Source of the DNA: Campylobacteraceae bacterium
GTDB taxonomy: Bacteria > Campylobacterota > Campylobacteria > Campylobacterales > Sulfurovaceae
DNA length: 63,955 bases
NCBI GenBank assembly: GCA_027068975.1
Contig: JALXFN010000049.1
Coordinates: 1-63,955, forward strand
Reading direction: 5' to 3'
Below, piece after piece: positions 9,339-18,834 of this stretch. Under the pieces are notes generated by a model. It was not told the origin of the DNA. It did not search any database and saw only the letters and a list, made by a program, of their open reading frames with translations. Each line of letters starts with the position of its first letter. Positions within the stretch are counted from its first letter, which is position 1. A program made the position numbers and the translations under genes.

Positions 9339-9682
9339 CTTCTTGTTCCTTTTCATATAAAATAACATAAAATGTTTTTAAGATACTTAATTTCACTTTT
9401 TCTTAATGTGTAGTATCTACACATTTATTGAAAATTATTAAAGAATTATTTTTAATATTAAAAAATTATTTATAATTATATTTGTTTTATTTAGTGCCAC
9501 AGTATCTATTTTCTTCTCTCTAACCTATATTTATTATTAAAATATTTTTTTATATTAGAATATTATTATTATTTTAATATTAATAAATCTTTAACTTTAT
9601 AAATTAATTTATAAAAATTATTTATAAATTATTAAATTGTTATATGATAATAATGTTACATATATTTACAAAGGAGTTTTTT
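9339..9682. promoter_or_regulatory. Divergent intergenic region, very AT-rich
   Basis: These 344 bases separate divergent starts (pectate-lyase-like gene on minus, calcium-repeat lipoprotein on plus). They consist almost entirely of A/T runs with many TATTAT-like words and must hold promoters for both genes, but no single -10 stands out. I see no coding sequence or RNA gene in it. AAGGAG at 9671-9676 is the ribosome binding site of the plus-strand gene and fixes its start at 9683. Confidence 0.5.
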
Positions 9683-12600
9683 ATGTACAAAACAATACGT
9701 AATGTTGGGTTTAGTTTAAGTATTGCACTTAACTTAATCGGGTGTGGTGGAAGTAGTTCTTCTACTTCCATTAAACAGTCTGTTCAGGGAATAGCAGAAC
9801 TAGGAAGAGTAGCAGGGGCAAAAGTTGAAATTTATGAACTTCATAATGGTGAAAAAAAACTAAGATGGACGGAAACAACTTCTGGTGATGCAAATTCAGA
9901 TTTAAATACAATGGGGATATTTGATTCTCATTCTGTTGATATGGATTTGAATAGACTCTATATCTTTGAAGTTACTGGTGGGACAGATTGGGATGTTAAC
10001 GATGATGGCATAAAAGATGCTCCAGCTGAAGCCAAAGCCAATACTGGAATCTTAAGATCCGTTACAAAAGGTGAATGGTGTTACACCTGTAAAGGTGATG
10101 CCATTAGAGTTACCTATGCTACTGAAATGCAAACTAGAATGCTAGATGAAAAAATATCAGCAGGAACGTTAACAGAAAATGACATCACAGCTACTGTGAA
10201 TGAAATCTTATCTACAGCAGATTTAGATGGAGATGGTAAACCTGATGGTGACATTGATGGTGATGGTAAAGTTAATGGTCGAGACATGATACTTTTTGGA
10301 CCAACCACAAATTCAAATGCCTTAAATGAAGCATTTGTTCCAACGATACCTACTATTTTACAAAGTATTCACAATGCAGAAAATATATCAGCTGACCAAA
10401 AAGATAGCGATGGTGATGGTATTTTAGATAAAGATGAATTTGATGGAGATAGTGATGGTGATGGTATTTTAGATAAATTTGATTTAGATGATGATAATGA
10501 TGGAATACCAACTAGAGATGAAGGCAATGCTGGTGCAGATAAAAATAGAGATACAGATGCTGATGGTATACCTGATTATTTAGATAATGACGATGGTCTT
10601 CCAGCTAATGCAGAGACTGACCCTGTAAAACCATATGCAGACCCTGCGAATCCAACAGAAAGTGAGATTCAAGCAATAATAGATGCTAAAAATGCTGGGG
10701 TGGTTTCTTTACCAAGTATTGGTGGTATTTACAATGACATTGTAACCGTATACGAAGGTGATACCGTTGAATTACTAGGAAATGAAAGTTATGATATAGA
10801 TGGTGGACCTATCGCAAACTACAAATGGTACAGAGCTTGTAGAGGTGGGGTAGCTGGTTGGAAAGTTCTATCAGATGAAGCAAACGCAGACATTAACGAT
10901 ACCATACCTGCTGGAGCAAAGTTTTGTGAATATAGACTTCTTGTTACAGATGAAGAAACACAAAGAGTAGACCACAATAGAAACGGATTTGGAGAGCAAC
11001 GTATTCTTCGTGTAAAAGTAGAACCTGCTGTTGCTGAAAATGAGAGACCTGTTGCTTTAGCTAAAGCCAATGGAGCAAATACTCCAATGTGGAGAGATAT
11101 CACAATTGGTGATACCGTTACACTTGATGCAACGGGTAGTTACGATGGAGAGACTAGCAAAACAAGTGACGATGATATAGTTAAATACGAGTGGTATAGA
11201 GTAGTAAGTGGTCTTGGTGGCTGGAAAAAGATAGGCGAAGGTAAAGAGCTTGTAGATGAGCTTCCAGTGGTTACAAGAAGAAGTGTGGTTAGATATTATG
11301 TTAAAGTAAGCGATGCAGATGGTCATATTGATACCTCTATAAATGGTTACAAAGAGAGAGCATTGTTAAACTTTAAAATGGATACTGAAAACAAAATTAA
11401 CAGTAAGCCTATTGGATTACTTTTCTTTAAAAAAGGCTCAACGTATCGTGCTACTACGGTAATTAGAAAAGATGGAGCAACGGAAGAGATAACTCTTGAT
11501 GCAACCAGAAGTAGAGACAAAGAGGGTGTAAAGCTTTATACATTTGAAAAATCAGAAGACAATGGAGCAACTTGGGATGTGGCTTGTGAAGAGAGTGCAA
11601 CCCCAACATGTTCTGATATCCCAAGTGCTGATTTGTCTGGTTCAAATAGATATTGGTCAAGAACACTCTATAGAGTACTTGTTAAAGATGCAGATAGCAA
11701 CGAAGATTACTCTGTAAATAGAGTAGCTTTAGTAAGAAATGCAACTGAAGATACACACCCTCCTGTAGGAATAGTACGTGTTGATAATAGAGCTTCTAAA
11801 TTTATACGTAAAGATGGAGAAAGTGAAGAGATAACAATTGATGTTTCAAAAAGTAGAGATGATGATGAAGTCGTAAACTATAAAATCGAAAAATCAAATG
11901 ACAACAAAGCTACTTGGGAAGTTATTTCAGAGGGAACAGCAACGAGTGTAAACGATACACCAAATGCAGATAATTCAGATGTAAGTCCTATTTGGTCGAG
12001 AACATTCTATAGAGTAACCGTAACAGACCCTGCTGGTAATGTGGGTAATTCTAATATTCTACCTGTATATGTTAAAACAGCTACGGTAGATACAGTTAAA
12101 CCAATAGGTAGAGTGCAAATAGAGGGTACCAATAGAAAAATCATTGACAATGGTGGCGTAAGTGAAGAGTTAACACTAGATGCAAGTACTTCAACAGACA
12201 ACTCTGGCATTATTACAAAATATACGTTCTTGAAATCTGAAGACAATAAACGTAACTATACAGAAATAGCTGGATGTGTAGATATAGAAGAGACAACTTG
12301 TAAAGATACACCTAGTATAACGGCTTTTGGAGTTGCAGGAAATCGTGCTAGAACATGGTACAAAGTTGTAGTGAAAGATGGAGAAGGATTAGAAAGTACT
12401 GTAGCTGTTCAAGCTTTTGCTGATGTTGCTAAACCTGTTACAGATACCGTAAAACCTATAGCAAGATTAACAGCAAACAAGTTTGAAAATGGAGATACTG
12501 CACCTGTTAATATACAAGGAGCTGATATTGGTAGAAAAGTTATTTTAGATGCGTCTACAAGTACAGATAATGTAGGAATTGTTAAATATGAATTCTATGT

Positions 12601-12808
12601 AAATACAACTTCGGCTGCTCCTGCTGATTATGTGCTAATTTCAGGATGTGATACTGCAAGTCCTACTTGTGCCTATGCACCTGGGCAGACAAACTTCCCA
12701 GCAGCTGGAAATTGGTCAAGAACTTACTTTAAAGTTAAAGCTATTGATGGGGCAGGAAATGAAAGTAATTTCTCTGGACAGAGATATAAACAAGTTAAAA
12801 GACCATAA
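9683..12808 (+). CDS. Large lipoprotein with calcium-binding repeats and Ig/PKD-like domains
   Basis: The start at 9683 follows AAGGAG, giving a lipoprotein signal with lipobox NLIGC and a Ser-rich tether. Residues about 170-310 contain thrombospondin-type-3/dockerin-like calcium motifs (DLDGDGKPDGDIDGDG, DSDGDGILD, DDDNDGIP). The remaining ~700 residues are at least five tandem beta-sandwich modules of PKD/Ig-like type, each with a variant of EEITLDATxSxD, a central YxxEKSxDNxxTW strand and a final WSRTxYRVxVxDxxGN strand. It is probably a surface adhesin or carbohydrate-binding scaffold. It is followed after 11 bases by an outer-membrane barrel gene and is likely cotranscribed with it. Confidence 0.8.
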   Translation: MYKTIRNVGFSLSIALNLIGCGGSSSSTSIKQSVQGIAELGRVAGAKVEIYELHNGEKKLRWTETTSGDANSDLNTMGIFDSHSVDMDLNRLYIFEVTGGTDWDVNDDGIKDAPAEAKANTGILRSVTKGEWCYTCKGDAIRVTYATEMQTRMLDEKISAGTLTENDITATVNEILSTADLDGDGKPDGDIDGDGKVNGRDMILFGPTTNSNALNEAFVPTIPTILQSIHNAENISADQKDSDGDGILDKDEFDGDSDGDGILDKFDLDDDNDGIPTRDEGNAGADKNRDTDADGIPDYLDNDDGLPANAETDPVKPYADPANPTESEIQAIIDAKNAGVVSLPSIGGIYNDIVTVYEGDTVELLGNESYDIDGGPIANYKWYRACRGGVAGWKVLSDEANADINDTIPAGAKFCEYRLLVTDEETQRVDHNRNGFGEQRILRVKVEPAVAENERPVALAKANGANTPMWRDITIGDTVTLDATGSYDGETSKTSDDDIVKYEWYRVVSGLGGWKKIGEGKELVDELPVVTRRSVVRYYVKVSDADGHIDTSINGYKERALLNFKMDTENKINSKPIGLLFFKKGSTYRATTVIRKDGATEEITLDATRSRDKEGVKLYTFEKSEDNGATWDVACEESATPTCSDIPSADLSGSNRYWSRTLYRVLVKDADSNEDYSVNRVALVRNATEDTHPPVGIVRVDNRASKFIRKDGESEEITIDVSKSRDDDEVVNYKIEKSNDNKATWEVISEGTATSVNDTPNADNSDVSPIWSRTFYRVTVTDPAGNVGNSNILPVYVKTATVDTVKPIGRVQIEGTNRKIIDNGGVSEELTLDASTSTDNSGIITKYTFLKSEDNKRNYTEIAGCVDIEETTCKDTPSITAFGVAGNRARTWYKVVVKDGEGLESTVAVQAFADVAKPVTDTVKPIARLTANKFENGDTAPVNIQGADIGRKVILDASTSTDNVGIVKYEFYVNTTSAAPADYVLISGCDTASPTCAYAPGQTNFPAAGNWSRTYFKVKAIDGAGNESNFSGQRYKQVKRP

Positions 12809-12819
12809 AAGGAAAATAA

Positions 12820-13542
12820 ATGAAAACAATACTATTATCACTACTAACCATATCAGCACTTTCTGCTGATGTAGTACAAAGTACAGAGATTCAACTAGAA
12901 GGTTGGCAAACAGGAACTTATGGTACTTTCCAAAATGCAGGAAGTGTTATAGACTTAAAAGAGAGAGGTTTGGAGAAAGAAATTTCTCCTTCTCTTGTTT
13001 TAGATTTAAAAGGAACAAACCAATATGTGAATTTTAAACTTGGATATACCAAGATTGCAAATGAAGGCAAAAAAGTATTGGCTTCAGACATGCAACACAA
13101 TGGTGTTAATTTTGACAGGGGTGAGCTACAAAAAAGTACACTTGATTTAGATATAATAGATGCTATATACTATATATCAAAACCTGAAGATGACCTAGTT
13201 GATTTAGAGGTAGGTGCAGGGCTAAGATATGTAGATGGTAGTTTCCAAACTAAAGTATGTTCAAAAGAGACAACAAGCTCATTTGATAAGTATTTTCCAA
13301 TAGGATACGTACGTATAGAAGTTACTCCTCCATGGACAGAATCATTAAAATGGGTAAATCAACTCATTATGTCACCTACAGATGATATTCATATGGATAT
13401 TAGAACAGCTTTAAAAACAGATATATATAACGACATTGGTTTAGAAGTTGGATATAGACATAACCAGTTTAATACAAACGATGGATACGATGCAGATATT
13501 GTTTCACAAGGTATGTACGGAGCCTTATCTTATAAGTTTTAA
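12820..13542 (+). CDS. Outer-membrane beta-barrel protein, TIGR04219-like
   Basis: A 240-aa protein with a short signal peptide (MKTILLSLLTISALSA) and AAAGGA ahead of the ATG. It then alternates amphipathic strands and ends in a C-terminal aromatic residue (GALSYKF), the usual outer-membrane insertion signal. The strands LGYTKIANEG, VGAGLRYVDG and VGYRHNQFN fit the small barrel family annotated TIGR04219. Two Cys residues are unusual for a barrel. Location eleven bases after the calcium-repeat lipoprotein suggests a functional link, perhaps export or anchoring, but this is inference. Confidence 0.75.
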   Translation: MKTILLSLLTISALSADVVQSTEIQLEGWQTGTYGTFQNAGSVIDLKERGLEKEISPSLVLDLKGTNQYVNFKLGYTKIANEGKKVLASDMQHNGVNFDRGELQKSTLDLDIIDAIYYISKPEDDLVDLEVGAGLRYVDGSFQTKVCSKETTSSFDKYFPIGYVRIEVTPPWTESLKWVNQLIMSPTDDIHMDIRTALKTDIYNDIGLEVGYRHNQFNTNDGYDADIVSQGMYGALSYKF

Positions 13543-13883
13543 GTGTTAAAAGTCAGAGTGGGGAGTGTAAAAAAGTCCTTAGTAAAATAGGGACTACCCC
13601 TTCGGACTCAAAACCAATTTAACTTTTAAGTTAACCAACCTCTTACATTTGGCAATAAAAATATTCCCCTAAGCCAAAAACCGAATATCTATCTCTATTT
13701 CCATCATGAGACACTTATCTGGTTTTATTAATTTCATTACCATTTGCTTACTCCATTATATTTTTATATTTAAAATTTATCTTAATAAAAAAACACTAAA
13801 AATCACATTATTTTAAAAATAAGCTACAATTATTAATTATTGGGTTATCATTAATAATATTTAATTAAAAAAAAGGATTAGAT
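13543..13883. other. Gene-free stretch with small hairpins
   Basis: No convincing ORF is present. Just after the barrel gene, AGTCC (13577-13581) can pair with GGACT about 12 bases on, inside an outer GGGGAGT/ACTACCCC-like pairing, a possible terminator without a U-run. TTAACTT-TTAAGTTAA forms a small palindrome near 13620. The last 100 bases are A/T-rich promoter-like DNA, and AAAGGA serves the lipoprotein gene at 13884. Confidence 0.4.
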
Positions 13884-14666
13884 ATGAAACGATTATTACC
13901 ATTAAGTTCACTTGTTCTTCTACTACTATTTACTGCTTGTGACCCAAAAGTTAAACCTACAGTTACCTATGAAGAGAATGTAAAAAAGAACCTTCGACTC
14001 TCTCATGTTTTTGTACCACCTTCCGATGCTTACCCTCCCTATACACTACTACACTATTTAAAAGGTGAAGGATTCCAACAGGTTTGTGAAGCATCTGAAG
14101 TTACTGGCATAGCAGAAGAGAACCTAAATAAAGTGCTTGTCTCTAAAAACCTCTCAAACAGTACAATGTCTAAAAGTTACAATCTTAACTACGGTGTAAA
14201 TCTTTCACAAAAAGGGGTAGGTTTTGGTGGCGTTGATTATCAAAATATAAAAAATGTTGTTATCACCTTAGAGAATGGGAAAATCATCTCCATGCCCTCT
14301 GTACATATCTCAGATGTTAATAAAACCCTCTCAACAGGAAAATGTGCTGAAGATATTAAGTTTTTTAAAAATGACAATCCAAATTCAAAGTTTTATATTC
14401 CTAGAGAGGTATATCAATACAGTATGAAGTACTCTATATTAGATAAAGAGGGAGTAGATGTTACAGCAAAACTATCTAAAAACTTACAAAAAGTTGTCTT
14501 AGCCAATGCTGGTATTGATATAGATAAAGAGAGTGTAATGACCATGAATGGAAAAAAACTCTATGTTGGTTTTAAAGGTGCATCCATAGGTAAAGGTATT
14601 ACCCCCAAAGGCATACATGAAAATAGTTTTCTTGATGTCACTGACTTGGTTAAAAGTATTAAATAA
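13884..14666 (+). CDS. Lipoprotein of unknown function, 260 aa
   Basis: Opens with a type II signal: MKRLLP, a Leu-rich helix and lipobox LFTAC (Cys19). The mature protein contains LRLSHVFVPPSDAYPPYTLLHYL, then predominantly beta sequence with two Cys that could form a disulfide (Val-Cys near 67 and Lys-Cys near 150), and ends DLVKSIK. I do not recognise the family. AAAAGGA lies seven bases before the ATG. Transcription is monocistronic: the next gene is convergent and a structured repeat separates them. Confidence 0.7.
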   Translation: MKRLLPLSSLVLLLLFTACDPKVKPTVTYEENVKKNLRLSHVFVPPSDAYPPYTLLHYLKGEGFQQVCEASEVTGIAEENLNKVLVSKNLSNSTMSKSYNLNYGVNLSQKGVGFGGVDYQNIKNVVITLENGKIISMPSVHISDVNKTLSTGKCAEDIKFFKNDNPNSKFYIPREVYQYSMKYSILDKEGVDVTAKLSKNLQKVVLANAGIDIDKESVMTMNGKKLYVGFKGASIGKGITPKGIHENSFLDVTDLVKSIK

Positions 14667-14695
14667 ATATTTATAAACCTGACAAGTAGTTAACC

Positions 14696-14755
14696 TTTAG
14701 GGACAAGTGACTTTAGTCGCTGTTGATTTCATGAACTAAAGTTCATGCCCCTAAA
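14696..14755. repeat. Two-hairpin repeat element, copy A
   Basis: A 7-bp outer stem (TTTAGGG 14696-14702 with CCCTAAA 14749-14755) encloses hairpin 1, GTGAC-TTTA-GTCGC (14707-14720), and hairpin 2, CATGAAC-TAAA-GTTCATG (14730-14747). The same architecture with the same loops occurs at 42897-42947. It lies between convergent genes. Confidence 0.7.
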
Positions 14756-14762
14756 ATCAATG

Positions 14763-15533
14763 CTAAATGTAATCCTCATCTCGAAAACTCCGAGCTGTAG
14801 GATTACGTACCTTTTTTAACTCCATATCTACATACTCAAACTCTTCTAACATTTTTACAGAAGCAATGATTGAGTTACGAGCCATCTCTGGATAATAGAG
14901 AAAAATTAAAAATCCATTCTCATAAAGCCCTAAACGTGTAGCTGCGGCTGTTGAATAGGTAGTTAAAATTGTATCAGTTTTTGAGATTTTTGCTATATCT
15001 TCAAAAAACTCTCTTGTCCAAAGTAGAGGATTCTGTGTAGGAGAGAAAGCATCTTGATAGACAATATCTACTCTCTCTTTTATTTGGGGAACCGTTTTTC
15101 GTGCATCACCTATTAAAATCTCTATTTTAAACTGCTCATCTTCATAATATTGTTTTTTGCTAACAGCTTCAATAATATCTTTTATAGAGTCAAATTCAGA
15201 GGGGTAAGCAAAGGTAGAAAGAGAGGAGACAAGCTCCTCATCAAACTCTGGAGAGAGTATATGTACTTTGGTTTTTAGATTATATTTTTTAATATAGTAG
15301 ATGGTCGTAAAAGTGTTATAACCAAGCCCAAAACAGATGTCTAAGATGGTGAGTGAACATTTGTTCTTATGAATGTTAAGTGCAGGTTTTACATGTTTTT
15401 CAAGCGATTCATGTAACGCTCCATCTTTAGTAGAGTGGTAGGGTTCATTAAACTCTTTAGAAAAAAGTGTATTGGTTCCATCTTCACAAAGCACCAACTC
15501 TTTTTGGGGTCGTAAGGTTTGGTTATACATCAA
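14763..15533 (-). CDS. mnmD: tRNA wobble-uridine methyltransferase, MnmD type
   Basis: A 256-aa stand-alone version of the methyltransferase half of MnmC, which converts 5-aminomethyl-2-thiouridine at tRNA position 34 to the methylaminomethyl form. Visible family features are the opening CEDGTNTLFS, then EPYHSTKDGALHES, the SAM-binding motif LDICFGLGYNTF, the acidic motif VDIVYQDAFSPTQNPLLW and TYSTAAATRLGL. The FAD-dependent oxidoreductase half of bifunctional MnmC is absent, as is normal for the MnmD subgroup. The next gene lies three bases upstream on the same strand, so they probably form an operon with luxS. Confidence 0.85.
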   Translation of the reverse strand: MMYNQTLRPQKELVLCEDGTNTLFSKEFNEPYHSTKDGALHESLEKHVKPALNIHKNKCSLTILDICFGLGYNTFTTIYYIKKYNLKTKVHILSPEFDEELVSSLSTFAYPSEFDSIKDIIEAVSKKQYYEDEQFKIEILIGDARKTVPQIKERVDIVYQDAFSPTQNPLLWTREFFEDIAKISKTDTILTTYSTAAATRLGLYENGFLIFLYYPEMARNSIIASVKMLEEFEYVDMELKKVRNPTARSFRDEDYI

Positions 15534-15536
15534 AAG

Positions 15537-15839
15537 TTATAACCCAACCTCATCAAGCTCTTTAAATACAAAAGCTTCTACAATTTCAGCAATCGTCTCC
15601 TCTTCTCTAGTAGTAAGAACCATCATTCCTTCATTCATAAAATCCATATACGACTCATACTTATCTTTTATAATAATAAAATCAACCCACTCTGTAAAAT
15701 CTTCACGTTTATCATAAAAAGTAGTTGCTTTTCTTTCTCCACCATCCATCTCTATAAGAGCCCAATATTTTACATCTATTACTTTTGTAATTTTAGCATT
15801 TTCTACATCTTTGCTATCTACACAAATCCAAATTAACAT
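15537..15839 (-). CDS. Small conserved-looking protein, possibly NifX-like fold
   Basis: A 100-aa acidic soluble protein without a signal peptide, between luxS and mnmD on the same strand. Its pattern of alternating beta-strands and helices (MLIWICVDS, then YWALIEMDGG, VDFIIIKD, EGMMVLTTREEETIAEIVEAF) is reminiscent of the NifX/dinitrogenase-cofactor fold, but diagnostic residues are missing, so this is a weak suggestion. Gaps of 3 and 17 bases to its neighbours indicate cotranscription. Confidence 0.6.
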   Translation of the reverse strand: MLIWICVDSKDVENAKITKVIDVKYWALIEMDGGERKATTFYDKREDFTEWVDFIIIKDKYESYMDFMNEGMMVLTTREEETIAEIVEAFVFKELDEVGL

Positions 15840-15856
15840 ACTCTTCCCTTTTTAAT

Positions 15857-16372
15857 TTATCTGTTTATCTTTTTCAACTTCTTTTCAGAAAGCTCTAAAT
15901 CTTTATTGCTCATGGTTCCTATACCTTGGTCAAGTACCTCTTGAGCAATATTTTTAGCATCTTCTAAAGAGTGCATCTTAAATGTACCACACTGATAGAT
16001 ATTAAGTTCAGGAATATCGCTCTGCTTAGCAACATTTAGTACATCTACCATAGACTTCTCCCACGCTTTTACAACCTTCTTCTTTTTAGGTCTTCCAAGC
16101 AGTGACATATAGAAACCTGTTCTACATCCCATAGGAGAAATATCAATAATCTCTACTTTTTTAGAGTTTAAATGGTCTCTCATAAAACCTGCAAAAAGGT
16201 GCTCTAAGGTATGGATACCTGTCTCTGAGAGTATCGCCTTATTTGGTCTACAAAAACGTAAATCAAATACAGTAATGTCATCTCCACTTGGAGTATTCAT
16301 GTACTTTGCTACTCTTACTGCTGGAGCAGGCATCTTTGTGTGGTCTACTGTAAAACTGTCTAATAATGGCAT
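15857..16372 (-). CDS. luxS: S-ribosylhomocysteine lyase (AI-2 synthase)
   Basis: A 171-aa LuxS that cleaves S-ribosylhomocysteine to homocysteine and the autoinducer-2 precursor DPD in the activated methyl cycle. The metal site HTLEH is present together with the third ligand region MGCRTGFYM, and the family opening [19 protein letters not shown] is intact. Length is typical. It is the first gene of a short minus-strand run luxS / 100-aa protein / mnmD, divergent from folE, with which it shares the promoter region 16373-16469. Confidence 0.95.
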   Translation of the reverse strand: MPLLDSFTVDHTKMPAPAVRVAKYMNTPSGDDITVFDLRFCRPNKAILSETGIHTLEHLFAGFMRDHLNSKKVEIIDISPMGCRTGFYMSLLGRPKKKKVVKAWEKSMVDVLNVAKQSDIPELNIYQCGTFKMHSLEDAKNIAQEVLDQGIGTMSNKDLELSEKKLKKINR

Positions 16373-16469
16373 ATTTATATTCCTTATATTTTTAATCTTT
16401 AGGAATATACAATAAAAACCATAAAAGATGGTAAAATATCGAGTAAAATATAAATCAGGTAGGAATCTT

Positions 16470-17048
16470 ATGGAAAAACAACAAGAGTTTGAGGCTGCTA
16501 TAACTAAGGTTTTAGAGCTTTTAGGTGAAGACCCAAAAAGAGAGGGGCTACTAAAAACACCAAGCCGTGTAGCAAAAGCATGGGGCTTTCTTACAGAAGG
16601 ATACCACCAAGACCCAAAAGAGATTCTAAGCCAAGCACTCTTTACCTCCAGTAATGACGAAATGGTTGTGGTAAGAGATATAGAGTTCTACTCCACTTGT
16701 GAACACCACATGTTGCCTATTATAGGAAGAGCTCATGTAGCTTATATTCCAGATGGTAAAGTAGTAGGTCTCTCCAAAATTCCTAGAATTGTAAATCTGT
16801 TTGCAAGAAGATTACAGATTCAAGAGCAAATGACAGAGCAGATAGCAGATGCCATTTCTGAAACCATAAACCCAAAAGGTGTAGCTGTAGTTCTTCATGC
16901 TCGTCATATGTGTATGGAGATGAGAGGTGTAGAGAAAATCAACTCAACCACTGTTAGTTCTGCTCTAAGAGGTCTATTTAAAAGTGACCAACGTACAAGA
17001 AGTGAGTTTTATAATATTATTAATACAGCTTCTCCGTCTCACTTTTAA
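16470..17048 (+). CDS. folE: GTP cyclohydrolase I
   Basis: Catalyses the first step of folate/pterin synthesis (GTP to dihydroneopterin triphosphate). The ATG at 16470 (AGGA eight to nine bases upstream) gives 192 aa, matching the family; the in-frame ATG at 16428 lies over promoter-like DNA. Conserved features are [19 protein letters not shown], the zinc and catalytic motif [29 protein letters not shown] and [14 protein letters not shown]. It is monocistronic, and a 630-base gene-poor region follows. Confidence 0.95.
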   Translation: MEKQQEFEAAITKVLELLGEDPKREGLLKTPSRVAKAWGFLTEGYHQDPKEILSQALFTSSNDEMVVVRDIEFYSTCEHHMLPIIGRAHVAYIPDGKVVGLSKIPRIVNLFARRLQIQEQMTEQIADAISETINPKGVAVVLHARHMCMEMRGVEKINSTTVSSALRGLFKSDQRTRSEFYNIINTASPSHF

Positions 17049-17078
17049 TAAAAATGAGTAAAAAAGAGATTTTACTCC

Positions 17079-17430
17079 TTACCTATATAAAAATTTGATA
17101 CTATGGTGAGGGTATTCACGAACTGGGTAATAAGTATCAGGGTTACTATTAATTCCTCCACCACATCCAATAAATTAAGTAATTTTTAGGGTTAACTAAG
17201 TAGGTTTTTCCAGCAGTATTAATTTTTTTTTACTATTTAAACTGTCTCTTTAACATAAGTAATAAAAAAGATTTTGTGGACAGAACTACCCACCTAAATA
17301 TGTAATTACCCCATTGATAAGAAAAGGACTCCCCTCCTCTAAAATATAACCTAAGCTAGTGGCAGCATAACTTAGGTTATGATGTGCTTCTACTATTGTG
17401 CCTATTCAGCTGTAGCAGTAATAAAAATAT
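17079..17430 (-). pseudogene. Possible decayed gene (coding-like fragments in shifted frames)
   Basis: The 630-base gap 17049-17678 lacks an intact gene, but its minus strand has two protein-like strings in broken frames. One (about 17400 down to a stop at 17286) reads EAHHNLSYAATSLGYILEEG, continuing SPFLINGVITYLGG. The other (17174 to a stop at 17079) reads FIGCGGGINSNPDTYYPVRE, continuing YPHHSIKFLYR. Neither has a start, and stops and frame changes lie between them. ATAACCTAAG and CTTAGGTTAT (around 17345-17380) also form an inverted repeat. I do not recognise the parent gene. Confidence 0.3.
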
Positions 17431-17678
17431 AAAGTAAAAGCAAAAAAATTATGAGAAAAATATCTAAAAAATAGGAATAAAAAAATATGTTTCTCATGGG
17501 CGTAATATAACAGTAATATGTGTTTTAATTGTGTTACACAAATAGTACACAAACCCTTATATTTAGGGAAGAAAACCCAATATAATAGAAAAAAATAATC
17601 CTTCATATTTTTTATCTTAAAAGGTGAAAAAACAAATTTACTCTAAATTATGATACTTTTCATATCTTTAGTTTGGCT

Positions 17679-17996
17679 CTAAGACGAGACCTTATCTAAA
17701 AGCTCTTTATACTTTTGTGTGATATCTATTCTCTCTTGAAGAAAGGCATCAACCTCTTGTTCATGCTGCTTTTTTAAATTTTGAATCTCATTTTTTAACA
17801 TAGTTATCTCGTTTGCTTGGTTTCTACTTTGAGTATCAATACTACTCGTGTTAGCATCATAGTTTATGCTTAATGCTTCTATCTGCTCTTCAAACTTCTC
17901 TTTAAATATAGCTTTGGCGATAAACCAACCAAATGTAAAACCCAATAATATAGCTGCTATTATGTATACACTTATAGAAAAAATTATATCTATCAT
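17679..17996 (-). CDS. Single-pass membrane protein with coiled coil
   Basis: A 105-aa protein. Residues 4-25 form a transmembrane helix (IIFSISVYIIAAILLGFTFGWF), followed by about 75 residues of heptad-rich charged sequence (EEQIEALSI through EQEVDAFLQERIDITQKYKEL), a likely cytoplasmic or periplasmic coiled coil. The start codon overlaps the stop of the upstream OmpA-family gene by four bases, so the two are translationally coupled and probably act together at the envelope. The family is not recognised. Confidence 0.65.
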   Translation of the reverse strand: MIDIIFSISVYIIAAILLGFTFGWFIAKAIFKEKFEEQIEALSINYDANTSSIDTQSRNQANEITMLKNEIQNLKKQHEQEVDAFLQERIDITQKYKELLDKVSS

Positions 17997-18538
17997 CTCT
18001 TCACTCCTTTTAAATTTATCTCAACACGTCTATTTGAAACGTTATCTTTACTTTTTGGAAGAGGTAACTCTTCACCGTAACCAATCGCCGTTATTAAAAG
18101 AATATGACTTCTTTCTCGAATGTACTCTTTAAGCATATCTGCACGTTCTTGTGAAAGTTTTAGATTTTTCTGTGCAGAACCATCACTATCTGTATGTGTT
18201 GAAATACTTAAGATAACATCCTCATTAATATTATTTAAAATATCAATAAGAGCTTTTAGCGTAACTTTATCTTCTATAGAGATACTAGAAGGCTTAAAGT
18301 GTATTGGTTTTTTTTCTAAAAGTTTTACTATCTTTTCTGATGCTTCTACAATTGTACGTTGAAGTATTTTTTTATCTCTCTTTCTTGGATACTCTTTCTT
18401 ACATACTTTTTGTATATTAGCAATTCGCTCTTCTTCTAACCTTTTCAGATGTAAAGGTTTTGCAAAGATATAAAGATATAAAGATATAAGTATAATAGAG
18501 GAGAGTATAAATAATAAAAATATTCCTCTTGCTTTCAT
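17993..18538 (-). CDS. OmpA-family peptidoglycan-binding membrane protein
   Basis: A 181-aa protein with an N-terminal signal anchor (GIFLLFILSSIILISLYLYIF). Residues about 80-178 are an OmpA/MotB-like domain: KVTLKALIDILNN, then LSISTHTDSDGSAQKNLKLS, QERADMLKEYI, ITAIGYGEELP and SNRRVEINLKG. The Asp and Arg that bind diaminopimelate in this family are visible in THTDSDG and NRRVEI. It presumably ties an inner-membrane complex to peptidoglycan. GGAG precedes the ATG, and a small coiled-coil partner overlaps its end by four bases. Confidence 0.8.
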   Translation of the reverse strand: MKARGIFLLFILSSIILISLYLYIFAKPLHLKRLEEERIANIQKVCKKEYPRKRDKKILQRTIVEASEKIVKLLEKKPIHFKPSSISIEDKVTLKALIDILNNINEDVILSISTHTDSDGSAQKNLKLSQERADMLKEYIRERSHILLITAIGYGEELPLPKSKDNVSNRRVEINLKGVKR

Positions 18539-18834
18539 ATTGACACTCCCGTAATATAAACTCTATATCATTTTATCATAAAAATAGTTTTTAACAGATA
18601 TAATTACTATTATTTCTAATCTGTTTTATACTATTTATATTTATATAATCTTTCACAAAGCTGCACTTTTTTATTTTTTTAATACAAATGCCTATTTTTA
18701 GGACTTCTACAAGAACTTATCACTCTTTTCTTAATTTTTTCTTTAATTTTTATAATAGATTTTAAGTTAAGTTACTATTTATTTGATATAAACTATTCCT
18801 ATCCAAAACATAAAACGAAAGGAATTTTTAAAAT

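Noticed and set aside
10114-12246. Several minus-strand ORFs of 60-95 aa inside the calcium-repeat lipoprotein gene
   Set aside because: They are shadows of repetitive coding sequence, lack ribosome binding sites and have no protein-like composition.
13543-13883. Possible small RNA or riboswitch after the barrel gene
   Set aside because: Only short, weak hairpins are present; no known riboswitch motif and no convincing promoter-terminator pair could be seen.
14763-15533. MnmC gene truncated to its methyltransferase half
   Set aside because: Stand-alone MnmD proteins are a known subgroup; start, end and motifs are intact, so no truncation is implied.
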